Source: a virus
IMG/VR virus record: IMGVR_UViG_3300021964_000560
Coordinates: 1 to 23,285 of that record
Reading direction: 5' to 3' (one strand)
DNA length: 23,285 bases
Shown: positions 7,725 through 14,916 of the stretch, in pieces
How positions within the stretch are numbered: the first letter of the stretch is position 1
Layout: every line of letters starts with the position of its first letter
Notes under the pieces: generated by a model
Told to the model about the DNA's origin: nothing
The model's input: only the letters and a program-made list of their open reading frames with translations
Databases searched by the model: none
Translations under genes and position numbers: made by a program

Positions 7725-8162
7725 ATGAAAGAAAAACATAAACAGGCATTTATGCGAACAGCAGAAGTATTTGCAGAGTGTAGCACTGCTGTTCGTGCTA
7801 AGGTAGGTGCAATCATTGTCAAGGACGATAGGATTATTAGCATAGGCTATAATGGTATGCCGTCAGGTTGGGACAACACCTGCGAAAACTTTGTAGGGTT
7901 TGACAACGGCGGCGAGGAAAGATTGAACACCAAACCTGAAGTATTGCACGCCGAAATGAACGCTTTAATGAAATTAGCAAAAAGCACTGAAAGTGGCGAT
8001 GGATCTTCTATTTTTATCACACATAGCCCGTGCCTGGAATGTGCAAAAGGAATATATCAAGCTGGAATAAAAGAAGTTTATTATTCTATAAATTATAGAA
8101 ATACAGACGGAATAGATTTTCTCGAAAAGTGTAATATTAAAATAGAAAAGTTAGATGTTTGA
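7725..8162 (+). CDS. dCMP deaminase (ComEB/Cd type)
   Basis: This is a 145-aa protein that converts dCMP to dUMP, the substrate of thymidylate synthase. It has the zinc site of the cytidine/deoxycytidylate deaminase fold: LHAEMNA with His75 as ligand and Glu77 as proton shuttle, and SPCLECAKGI with Cys103 and Cys106. RAKVGAIIVKDDRIISIGYNGMPSG is the typical N-terminal half. ThyA and DHFR on the other strand complete a dTMP pathway. The gene is an oddity inside the tailoring operon. It starts 3 nt after the oxygenase stop with no visible Shine-Dalgarno, but a TATAAT lies 6 nt before the ATG. It overlaps the next gene by 8 bp. Confidence 0.95.
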   Translation: MKEKHKQAFMRTAEVFAECSTAVRAKVGAIIVKDDRIISIGYNGMPSGWDNTCENFVGFDNGGEERLNTKPEVLHAEMNALMKLAKSTESGDGSSIFITHSPCLECAKGIYQAGIKEVYYSINYRNTDGIDFLEKCNIKIEKLDV

Positions 8163-9978
8163 TGTATTTTATCAAGACCGTAAACCTGACCTTTTTGCAT
8201 TTGAACAGCCTGCCACAAGTTTAGAACAAGCGGCTGAACTGAGTCGTACTGAATATTTTTGGTACATACACGGCAATAACGATTACACAGGATTCGATTT
8301 TACATGGCAACCTGCACCATGGGAACGGGACCAAGTACATGTGTTTGCCAGTCAATGGCAACGTAATGGAGATGTATACTTTGCTCGTAAGTGGACTGCC
8401 GGTAATCGAGAGTGGCACTTTAGACAGGAACAATCAGTTCGGCGTTTAGTGGATATGACCAAATGGTCTGTGCCTGAGTTATGCGACACCACAGATTTTG
8501 ATTTTAGTTGGCATCCCGACACCATCGAACCCGACTACGAATATAGATTTCCTACACAACACCAACGTGAAGGCGGACCTATATACCACGGCACTGCTGG
8601 TATAAAGTATTCAAATAGTCAAAAGGTTCGTACAAATGCTACACAGATATTTTACATGGATTTTCTTGATCCAGGCAGTGCAGAACGTTATGAAGAACTA
8701 AAAACTCTGTACCCTGACATCAAACGAACTAGATATGTGGATAATCATTTAACAGTGTTAAAACGCATTGCGAACTTGGCAACCACAGAGTTTGTTTGGA
8801 TTATCAGCAGCATATGTGATTACGCTGGTTTTGATTTTACCTGGCATCCAGAAGAGAGTCAACGTGAAATGATTCACTGTTTTTACAGTGACAGTCAAAA
8901 ACGCGGCGATACATTTTTGATACATGTCCAAAGTTTCAAAAATCAGATGTATGATTTAGAATTATTGGATTGGTTTAACGTAATCAACTATGTTGATACA
9001 TTTCGAGTACCCAGAGTAGAAATGCCTGTGCATTACTATCAAAGCGACGACTTAGTAACAGAAATTAAAAATTACCAATTCACTGCACCTTATGCGTTAT
9101 TTTCAAATCAACAAGATCTTTATACTCATTGGCATCCTTGCCTTTGGACTGAAAAAGACAGGGTTGTAAGTGCATTTAGTGCAAGTAAGAGTATATGTGC
9201 CATACCCCGTGACGTAAAGGCACATTTGCGTACACAAATCTACGATTATCCCCACGTAGAGGACCGAGAAATACAGTTTTTTGCAGAAGATCCGTTAGAT
9301 ATTATCTATATTAGCAATGGCGAACCCGATGAACAATTTTATTTTGATTGGTTAGTGTCTTGTGTTAATCCTAGTAGACGTTATGTTGTAAAATGGGTAC
9401 GAGGTGTAAATGGTAGAACACAGGCTTATCAGGCTGCTGCCCGAATGAGTAGCACACCATGGTTCTTTGCAGTGTTTGCCAAACTTAAAGCAGACAAAGA
9501 CTTCGATTGGCGTTGGCAACCAGACTATTGGCAACAGCCTAAACACTATATTTTCCATGCACGTAATCCTGTAAACGGTTTGGAGTATGGGCACCAAGCC
9601 ATAATTGCTTATAACAAAAAATTAGTTTTGGCTAATAATGATCCGGGGTTAGATTTTACACTAACACAAGAACACGAAGTGGTCCCTATACTAAGTGGAG
9701 AAGCAAATTTTAATCAATCAGAATGGATGACTTGGCGTACTGCTTTTCGTGAAGTGCTAAAACTACAGCAGTTTCAAGAGCAAACGCCTACTGTGGAAAA
9801 CAAACATAGACTAAACACTTGGTTGACTAAAGCAACTGGTCAGTACAGTGAATACTGTATTAAAGGCGCACAAGATGCAGTTGATTATTATCGTGAAGTC
9901 ACCGGTGACTACGATAAACTAAAACTCAGTTATGATTGGCAGTGGTTACAAGAGCGCTTTAACGCAGGTAACCCTTAA
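8155..9978 (+). CDS. Large repeat protein with glycosyltransferase-like units (607 aa)
   Basis: The protein is built from degenerate repeats, each ending in a Trp motif: FDFTWQP (47-53), FDFSWHP (115-121), FDFTWHP (227-233), THWHP (324-328) and FDWRWQP (450-456). Several units share a lead-in such as IFYMDFLDP or IIYISNGEPDE, then a helix with A-T-T-E-F-V-W or S-S-T-P-W-F-F before the motif. This layout recalls the nucleotide-sugar half of GT-A (GT2-like) enzymes in phages. However, the usual DxD metal motif after the Trp strand is not evident. The last unit (380-520) is the best preserved, with FHARNPVNGLEYGH and LDFTLTQ. It could be a multi-unit glycosyltransferase or a glycan-binding protein. 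It ends the plus-strand run and overlaps the convergent aminotransferase gene by 20 bp. Confidence 0.7.
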   Translation: MFDVFYQDRKPDLFAFEQPATSLEQAAELSRTEYFWYIHGNNDYTGFDFTWQPAPWERDQVHVFASQWQRNGDVYFARKWTAGNREWHFRQEQSVRRLVDMTKWSVPELCDTTDFDFSWHPDTIEPDYEYRFPTQHQREGGPIYHGTAGIKYSNSQKVRTNATQIFYMDFLDPGSAERYEELKTLYPDIKRTRYVDNHLTVLKRIANLATTEFVWIISSICDYAGFDFTWHPEESQREMIHCFYSDSQKRGDTFLIHVQSFKNQMYDLELLDWFNVINYVDTFRVPRVEMPVHYYQSDDLVTEIKNYQFTAPYALFSNQQDLYTHWHPCLWTEKDRVVSAFSASKSICAIPRDVKAHLRTQIYDYPHVEDREIQFFAEDPLDIIYISNGEPDEQFYFDWLVSCVNPSRRYVVKWVRGVNGRTQAYQAAARMSSTPWFFAVFAKLKADKDFDWRWQPDYWQQPKHYIFHARNPVNGLEYGHQAIIAYNKKLVLANNDPGLDFTLTQEHEVVPILSGEANFNQSEWMTWRTAFREVLKLQQFQEQTPTVENKHRLNTWLTKATGQYSEYCIKGAQDAVDYYREVTGDYDKLKLSYDWQWLQERFNAGNP

Positions 9979-11065
9979 CTGTACTGACTACACGTTCTAC
10001 TTCTGCGTCTTCCATTTCGGGATAGATAGGCAAACTCAAACATTCAACACAGAACGCACTGGCTTCCCTGTATAACTCTGCCACATAGTTAATATAAGGA
10101 TAGCCCACAGGATATTCATATAAAGGACGTTCGTAGTGTACCTTAACTTCAATACCTCTGGTAGTCATGTGTTTAAGTAATCCACTACGGTCCACGGTTT
10201 TAATTACATACTTGTGCCAAGCATGTTCTGCGCCTTCGGTTACCTGAGGTGTGTCTACAATGTCTTTTAATTCTTGTGTGTAGTAATTGGCTATCTGTCT
10301 GCGTCTTCGCTGCCATTGGTCAAAATGCTCTAACTTGACCAACATTTGAGCGCAGTCTACTTCCGACATTTTACTGTTAGTACCAGTTATGTCATGACTG
10401 TTGGTTTTGCCATTGTCTCTATAGTCACGTATACTTTTTGCATCTGCTAAGTTGTCTACCAATACCATGCCACCTGATCCATAGTTGGGCAAGTTCTTTG
10501 TAGGATCAAAACTTAGAATACTTACATCTCCAAGACAGCCGCTGGGCATGCCTTTATAACTTGCACCAAAACTCTGTGCAGCATCCTCAATAATTTTTAC
10601 GTCCTTGTTAAAGAATCTGCAGATGTTGTAGAACCTGTCGTAGTCAACAACGTTCCCAAATATGTTTACGTACATAACTGCCTGTATACCGGCAGCGTCT
10701 ATGGCATAGTCCATACTTTCCAAGTTTATCATTGCTTGGTCGTCTGTGTCGCATAGCACAGGTGTGTTGCCATTTAGTAACACAGCATTTATTGTAGCAA
10801 TAAAGCTAATTGTAGGAATAATAATCTTTACAGGTTCTTGAAACAACAGTTGTTGTGCAAACACCAAAGCCTGTGTGCCGCTGCCTACTGCTACTGCATA
10901 ACGTCTATGGCAACGTTTTGCTATTTCCTGTTCAAACTTTTGAGTATAGTCACCGTCCAGCATTTGTCCGCTGGTATAGACTTCGTCTGTTACAGATAAC
11001 AGTTCTTCACGTAGGTTTTGATACTGACGTGCTATGCCGGTAAAAGGGATAATTTGTGTTGCCAA
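9959..11065 (-). CDS. DegT/DnrJ/EryC1/StrS-family sugar aminotransferase
   Basis: This PLP-dependent enzyme transaminates a nucleotide-linked keto-sugar to an amino-sugar. PFTGIARQYQNLREEL is the classic N-terminus. VGSGTQALVFA is the phosphate-binding loop, IIEDAAQSFGA holds the Asp that contacts the pyridine nitrogen (Asp161), and LSFDPTKNLPNYGSGG contains the Schiff-base lysine (Lys190). The C-terminal half has HAWHKYVIKT and the late SLPIYPEM. The start is chosen at TTG 11065 (368 aa, ATQIIPFTG), preceded by AGGA about 9 nt away; an ATG at 11086 would lengthen it by 7 residues. It overlaps the epimerase gene, and the pair probably makes an amino-sugar for a glycan. Confidence 0.93.
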   Translation of the reverse strand: MATQIIPFTGIARQYQNLREELLSVTDEVYTSGQMLDGDYTQKFEQEIAKRCHRRYAVAVGSGTQALVFAQQLLFQEPVKIIIPTISFIATINAVLLNGNTPVLCDTDDQAMINLESMDYAIDAAGIQAVMYVNIFGNVVDYDRFYNICRFFNKDVKIIEDAAQSFGASYKGMPSGCLGDVSILSFDPTKNLPNYGSGGMVLVDNLADAKSIRDYRDNGKTNSHDITGTNSKMSEVDCAQMLVKLEHFDQWQRRRRQIANYYTQELKDIVDTPQVTEGAEHAWHKYVIKTVDRSGLLKHMTTRGIEVKVHYERPLYEYPVGYPYINYVAELYREASAFCVECLSLPIYPEMEDAEVERVVSTVKGYLR

Positions 11066-12018
11066 AATTTGCTTCCTACTAACCAAGCATGATATCGTTC
11101 AAACCCCTGTTCTACATCCACAGTGGGAAAGTATCCTAAATCTGTCTGTGCACTTTGTATACTGAGTCTGCCACGTTTAGGAAAGTTTAAGTCTCTATCC
11201 TGAACTTCATAACTACCTCTGCCCACAATGTCAATGCAGAGTTGTGCTGCACCTTGTAGAGTTAGTGCTATGGGATTACTGCGTGTAATATTATAGACAT
11301 TGCCGTTGGCTTTGGACTCTAATGCTGCCAATGCGATGCCTTTGGCAGTGTCATCTACGTGTGTGAAGTCTAAGACTTCCTGTGCACCTTGCACCCGCAA
11401 TGTTTTTCCTTGCAGTGCGCCAATCATAAACTTACTGACTACTCTGTCATCTACATCCAGTTCACCATATACGGCACTGGGACGTACAATAACGTAGTCT
11501 ATACCTGTGCGTTTAGCATAATCTTCTACAATCTTTTCGCCCATGTATTTCATAATAGCATACTGACCTTGAGGAGTACATTGAGCAGTTTCTTTTACAA
11601 AATCCGTTTCAAAGTCTCCGTATACCATGCTAGAACTGATGTAAACAAATTTTTTAACACGATTCTGTTTGCACTCCTCTAACAAATTTATCAAACCTGT
11701 TATCATTACTTCACTGCCTACTACAGGATTCTGTAGTACTACACGCTGTCTAGGAAAACTGGCAAGGTGCACTACCATCTTGGGATGGAATGCCAACATC
11801 ATGTCACTTAAACCTTTACGATTACGAATGTCAACGTTGTGTGTATTACACCTTACTTTGCGTTTGCGTTCACGTTTAAGGTATTCTAATTCGTCTTTAG
11901 GTATAAAGTTATAGTTTGTGAAACTGTCTATACCAAAGCAACTGTGTCCTTCTTGTTCTAGATATTTTACAACATTATGACCAATGAATCCACTGGCACC
12001 AGTTACTAATACGTTCAA
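11032..12018 (-). CDS. NAD-dependent epimerase/dehydratase (extended SDR)
   Basis: This protein of about 328 aa has the Rossmann start NVLVTGASGFIGHNVV (GxxGxxG) and GIDSF at the end of the second strand. VHLASFPRQRVVLQNP is the typical HLA strand region. The catalytic set is a Ser run (YISSSMVYG) and the Y-x3-K pair in QYAIMKYMGE. VRPSAVYGE and FTHVDDTAKG are further family landmarks. It is a UDP-glucose 4-epimerase- or dTDP-glucose dehydratase-type enzyme supplying a sugar to the neighbouring aminotransferase. TTG at 12018 is preferred because GGGG lies about 7 nt upstream and the start overlaps the previous stop as TTGA. GTG at 12030 is the alternative, with no Shine-Dalgarno. Confidence 0.93.
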   Translation of the reverse strand: MNVLVTGASGFIGHNVVKYLEQEGHSCFGIDSFTNYNFIPKDELEYLKRERKRKVRCNTHNVDIRNRKGLSDMMLAFHPKMVVHLASFPRQRVVLQNPVVGSEVMITGLINLLEECKQNRVKKFVYISSSMVYGDFETDFVKETAQCTPQGQYAIMKYMGEKIVEDYAKRTGIDYVIVRPSAVYGELDVDDRVVSKFMIGALQGKTLRVQGAQEVLDFTHVDDTAKGIALAALESKANGNVYNITRSNPIALTLQGAAQLCIDIVGRGSYEVQDRDLNFPKRGRLSIQSAQTDLGYFPTVDVEQGFERYHAWLVGSKFWQHKLSLLPA

Positions 12019-12260
12019 TTGTTGCCCCACTTTAATTGAAAAAACGTAGCGTCTTCCTCTGATAACACAGCCTCGACTCTACATCGGTAACCATATGTCT
12101 GCATACAAGGTCCTATATAAAATACAGGTTTTTCTAAGGCATGTTCCATGACCCACTGGCCTTGTTCGCTTTTTTCAAACTTATACAAAGGTTCAGCCGC
12201 ATAAATTTCCGGGTCTTCCACATCGCCCATGGGAAATTCATAGACTCTAAGTTTTATCAT
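12015..12260 (-). CDS. Small conserved-looking phage protein after thyA (81 aa)
   Basis: The function is not recognised. The start is the ATG at 12260, which overlaps the thyA stop as ATGA; an upstream in-frame extension inside thyA is out-of-frame noise. The product begins IKLRVYEFPMGDVEDPEIYAAEPLYKFEKSEQGQWV and ends with a beta-rich part containing GPCMQTYGYRCRV. It looks like a compact beta/alpha domain without membrane segments. Its position directly after thyA and before the sugar genes is the only functional hint. I recall a similar small protein in other marine phages (FPMGDVEDP motif), unverified. Confidence 0.8.
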   Translation of the reverse strand: MIKLRVYEFPMGDVEDPEIYAAEPLYKFEKSEQGQWVMEHALEKPVFYIGPCMQTYGYRCRVEAVLSEEDATFFQLKWGNN

Positions 12261-13156
12261 ACTGCCATGTCTGCTCGAATCGGCGGGTGGGAGGTATAAC
12301 CAATAAGCTCGATATCCTCCATACCGAATGAATCTATCGTCTTGCATTCTGGATTAAGTTTAAGTTGCGGTGCAGGTAATGGTTCACGCTCTAACTGTTC
12401 TTTTACCTGCTCTACATGATTTAGGTATATATGTGCGTCGCCCAGCACGTGAACAAACTCTCCAACACCCAATCCGCACACTTGTGCAATCATGTGAGTT
12501 AATAGGCTATAAGACGCAATATTAAAAGGCACACCTAAAAACATGTCACAACTACGTTGATACATTTGACAACTTAAACAACCGTCTGCTACATAGAACT
12601 GGCTGAATACATGGCAAGGAGGCAGTGCCATGTCATCTAGTTCTGCAGGATTCCAAGCAGTTAAAATGTGTCTACGCCCATTGGGATCCTGCTTAATTCC
12701 CTCAATTAAATTACTAAGTTGATCTATTTCGCGATGTACTAACTTACTGGGACCATCAAATACTTGATCCTTAGCCTGCCAATGTCTCCATTGTACTCCA
12801 TAGACTCTGCCTAGATCTCCTTCAAACTGTGGGCCCTTAGGCGGAAACTTTTTGTGTTTGTCTGTCCAGTAGGGTGCTGTGGCATTGGCAGTCCAGATAG
12901 TGCTCTTTTCAGAGTCTCTGCTACCATGTAATATCTCTCGCAGCCTATTGTCATCTCCTGAACCTTCAATGAACCACAGCAACTCTGATACAACACTACG
13001 CCATGCTAACTTTTTTGTAGTGACAGCAGGAAAACTTTTAGCCAAGTTATAGTGTTGTTGCATGCCGAACACACTGATAGTGCCCGTACCCGTACGGTCT
13101 GTTTTAGTTACGCCATTGTCTAAAACAAACTGGAGTGCATCTAAATATGGTTTCAT
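12257..13156 (-). CDS. thyA: Thymidylate synthase ThyA
   Basis: This 299-aa protein converts dUMP to dTMP using methylene-tetrahydrofolate. TDRTGTGT and FPAVTTKKLAWRSVVSELLWF are the N-terminal signatures. The catalytic cysteine is in LPPCHVFSQFYV (Cys181), and the phosphate and base site is QRSCDMFLGVPFNIASYSLL. The Asn of FNIASY (Asn212) marks dUMP specificity; Asp there would suggest dCMP hydroxymethylase. The start at ATG 13156 gives the natural MKPYLDAL beginning 7 nt after the DHFR stop. It has no Shine-Dalgarno. DHFR upstream regenerates the folate cofactor, and the dCMP deaminase on the other strand supplies dUMP. Confidence 0.97.
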   Translation of the reverse strand: MKPYLDALQFVLDNGVTKTDRTGTGTISVFGMQQHYNLAKSFPAVTTKKLAWRSVVSELLWFIEGSGDDNRLREILHGSRDSEKSTIWTANATAPYWTDKHKKFPPKGPQFEGDLGRVYGVQWRHWQAKDQVFDGPSKLVHREIDQLSNLIEGIKQDPNGRRHILTAWNPAELDDMALPPCHVFSQFYVADGCLSCQMYQRSCDMFLGVPFNIASYSLLTHMIAQVCGLGVGEFVHVLGDAHIYLNHVEQVKEQLEREPLPAPQLKLNPECKTIDSFGMEDIELIGYTSHPPIRADMAV

Positions 13157-13162
13157 AACTGT

Positions 13163-13192
13163 ATTATACTGACAAGGGCCTGAAAATGTCAA
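13163..13192 (-). promoter_or_regulatory. Perfect-consensus sigma70 promoter in front of thyA
   Basis: On the minus strand TTGACA (13192-13187) and TATAAT (13168-13163) are both exact consensus hexamers, separated by 18 bp. They lie in the last codons and stop of the DHFR gene. The -10 ends 6 nt before the thyA ATG at 13156, so transcription would begin at about the A of the start codon. That fits the absence of a ribosome site and suggests a leaderless thyA message. Confidence 0.6.
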
Positions 13193-13670
13193 CGTTTTTA
13201 TAGACTGTCCAAGTACATTTTCCGTCTTTACTAGGCCAAGCACCCAATGCTCGCATCATTAGTGTCATTTTACGCATATCCATTTTGACGTCACTTCTGT
13301 ATTGACTTTTGAAATGTGTTACATGCATTTCGTCGATTATGTCTTTGCATGACATTATGATTTCTGGACCGCCTATAATCCAAACATGCTTGTTGGGATG
13401 ACGTTGTTGAACTTTTTTTACTTGTTCGACTAAATCTCCTTTTATTGTACCACAAGTATACAATGGTCTATTGGTAGCCACATATGTAATACGATTAGGC
13501 AAAGGTTTAGGCATTTTGGGATCATCGTATGTGCGTCTACCCATAACAACGATGTGGTTCTCAGTCTGTTTTTTAAAGTATTGCATGTCTTCACTGTGGT
13601 GTGGCCATGGAAGGCTACCCCGGAATCCCATGCCACCCCAAGTATCAACTGCAAATATTGCTTTAATCAT
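13164..13670 (-). CDS. folA: Dihydrofolate reductase
   Basis: This 168-aa protein reduces dihydrofolate to tetrahydrofolate, needed after each ThyA turnover. GGMGFRGSLPWPHHSEDMQYFKKQT contains the folate-site Trp22 and acidic Asp28. VVMGRRTYD (41-49) is the NADPH-binding signature, and VWIIGGPEI holds the Gly-Gly pair (100-101). The C-terminal strands DEMHVTHF and CTWTVYKN complete the fold. The length is normal for phage and bacterial enzymes. The ATG overlaps the upstream gene stop as ATGA, so it is coupled to the 109-aa gene. thyA follows at 7 nt. Confidence 0.96.
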   Translation of the reverse strand: MIKAIFAVDTWGGMGFRGSLPWPHHSEDMQYFKKQTENHIVVMGRRTYDDPKMPKPLPNRITYVATNRPLYTCGTIKGDLVEQVKKVQQRHPNKHVWIIGGPEIIMSCKDIIDEMHVTHFKSQYRSDVKMDMRKMTLMMRALGAWPSKDGKCTWTVYKNVDIFRPLSV

Positions 13671-13996
13671 AAGTTAGAAAGTATTCTATCTGTCTCGGGC
13701 TGAATAGCCTGCTCAACCAAATCTACATCAACATAGAAATCTACATTGGCAATATATTGATCAAGTTCTTCTAGTTTTTTTCTAACATGATGTTCAATCT
13801 CGTCAGGGTCGGCACCTTCTGATAATATATGTTTTATATCAATATTAACTTCGGTGCCATCTTTAAGATGTACAATTAGCCGTTCTAATACGTGTACTGG
13901 TACTTCTTTTTTCTCTACGCCTTTGAGAATCTCACGCCATGCTTTTTTATTGTTTAAGTTAAGCCGTTTTGGCTTTGGCTTTTTTCCTTGGGGCAT
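13667..13996 (-). CDS. Unknown phage protein (109 aa) upstream of DHFR
   Basis: The function is not recognised. ATG 13996 is chosen because GGTGAG lies 8 nt upstream; an earlier start would lie deeper in the preceding gene. Residues 1-15 are very basic (PQGKKPKPKR), followed by KKAWREILKG. Then comes LIVHLKDGTEVNIDIKHIL, a beta hairpin typical of small phage assembly or regulatory proteins, and an acidic C-terminal half with VDFYVDVDLVEQ. The protein is soluble. It overlaps the 223-aa gene by 38 bp and DHFR by 4 bp. The charge split (basic head, acidic tail) could mean protein-protein or nucleic-acid contact; that is inference only. Confidence 0.82.
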   Translation of the reverse strand: MPQGKKPKPKRLNLNNKKAWREILKGVEKKEVPVHVLERLIVHLKDGTEVNIDIKHILSEGADPDEIEHHVRKKLEELDQYIANVDFYVDVDLVEQAIQPETDRILSNL

Positions 13997-14630
13997 TCTT
14001 TGTCTCACCGGAAAGATTAGCAGCCTCTGCCATTAACCGCTCAGACTCTGCAAGTAATTGTTTTGCTTCTGCAGCCATCTTCATGGCCTGTGCTCGACGT
14101 TGCGTAGCAATTTGATCGTCGCTTAAGAAGTCTGTGGCACGTGCGTTTCCTTGTACTTGTGCAGGTTGAGCACTTCCAGGAGGAGCACGCAGTTCGCCAA
14201 CGTCCTGACCTTCATTGGTTCTCCTTCGAGTTACCATTCCTGCGTTAGCATCTAAGTCAGCCATTTCTTTAATGGCTTCTTCTCCTAACGCCATTTTATC
14301 AAGAATAGTGTTTAATTCGTCCAACCTTACCGAAGAAGTGGTGGTAGGAGTTACAATAACTTGATTTGTAGGAATTTTTTTAATCATGCCTTCTGCATGT
14401 AAAGTTTGCAGTGCGTTGTTTCCATCGCTAAGAGTAAACCTGAATAAGTAATCACTAAATTCTTTAGCTTGTTGACCTGAATCAGATTCAAGTGCTTGCA
14501 TAATATCATCATGAATATGACCAGGTAATGTGTCAGTATATGTGACTAGGCACATATGATCTTCTTCAGGTACTTTTCTAAATAGAATAATAATCTTGCG
14601 GTTGTTGTGTTTACCGACGTGCTTAATCAT
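13959..14630 (-). CDS. Unknown conserved-looking phage protein with basic coiled C-terminus (223 aa)
   Basis: Residues 1-110 form a compact domain beginning IKHVGKHNNRKIIILFRKVPEEDHMCLVTYTDTLP, with LHAEGMIKKIPTNQVIVTP near its end. Residues about 110-160 are Gly/Pro/Gln-rich and probably disordered (PPGSAQPAQVQG). Residues 165-213 form a long Ala/Glu/Lys helix (AAEAKQLLAESERLMAEAANL), and the end is strongly basic (RKKAKAKTA). The architecture suits a virion-assembly, scaffold or transcription-associated protein, but I cannot assign it. I recall a protein with the same HVGKHN...EDHMCLV start in marine T4-like phages, annotated only as hypothetical. The ribosome site AAGGAT lies upstream of the ATG. 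Confidence 0.85.
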   Translation of the reverse strand: MIKHVGKHNNRKIIILFRKVPEEDHMCLVTYTDTLPGHIHDDIMQALESDSGQQAKEFSDYLFRFTLSDGNNALQTLHAEGMIKKIPTNQVIVTPTTTSSVRLDELNTILDKMALGEEAIKEMADLDANAGMVTRRRTNEGQDVGELRAPPGSAQPAQVQGNARATDFLSDDQIATQRRAQAMKMAAEAKQLLAESERLMAEAANLSGETKNAPRKKAKAKTA

Positions 14631-14641
14631 AGGTTAATCCT

Positions 14642-14860
14642 TTATTGATTTTCTTCAGGAGCAGATTGCTCTGATGGTTGGGTACTTACTACACCACTAG
14701 CAACTAAAAAATCATATAGATTTTTATATGCTTGGCCAACTGTTGTAAATTCTTCTACTTTAAATGCACCTCTACTAGATGCAAGTTGAATAGCTTCTAA
14801 GGCCACAACTAAGTCTTGTACTTGTAAAGGTGTTGTTTGTTTTTGATCTTCTTCTGCCAC
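14642..14860 (-). CDS. Small acidic phage protein (72 aa), GTG start
   Basis: The GTG start at 14860 has a clear CGGAG ribosome site 9 nt upstream. The product is acidic at both ends (AEEDQKQTT at the start, EQSAPEENQ at the end). A central two-helix core has LQVQDLVVALEAIQLASSRGAFKVEEF and TVGQAYKNLYDFL. It has no Cys, no membrane segment and no known motif. The core recalls a small protein common in marine T4-like phages (ASSRGAF-x-EE), function unknown. It lies 11 nt before the 223-aa gene, suggesting shared expression. Confidence 0.85.
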   Translation of the reverse strand: MAEEDQKQTTPLQVQDLVVALEAIQLASSRGAFKVEEFTTVGQAYKNLYDFLVASGVVSTQPSEQSAPEENQ

Positions 14861-14916
14861 AAAAATCTCCGTGTTTGTAAAGATATTTAATCAATACAGA
14901 CAACGGAGAAATATTT
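14861..14916 (-). promoter_or_regulatory. Leader with inverted repeat covering the ribosome site; possible late promoter
   Basis: On the minus strand TCTCCGT (14909-14903) is complementary to ACGGAGA (14872-14866), which contains the CGGAG ribosome site of the 72-aa gene. A read-through message could fold and hide this site. Between the arms is ATTAAATA, one mismatch from the T4-like late motif NATAAATA. A message started there would lack the first arm and leave the site free. Confidence 0.35.

Noticed and set aside
11300-11914. Plus-strand open frames across the epimerase gene
   Set aside because: They are the antisense of a clear Rossmann enzyme, have no ribosome site and show low-complexity, unconvincing products.
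12257-13156. ThyA-family protein as dCMP hydroxymethylase, which would imply modified cytosine DNA
   Set aside because: The specificity position is Asn in FNIASY, as in true thymidylate synthases; hydroxymethylases usually have Asp there. No other base-modification gene is present.
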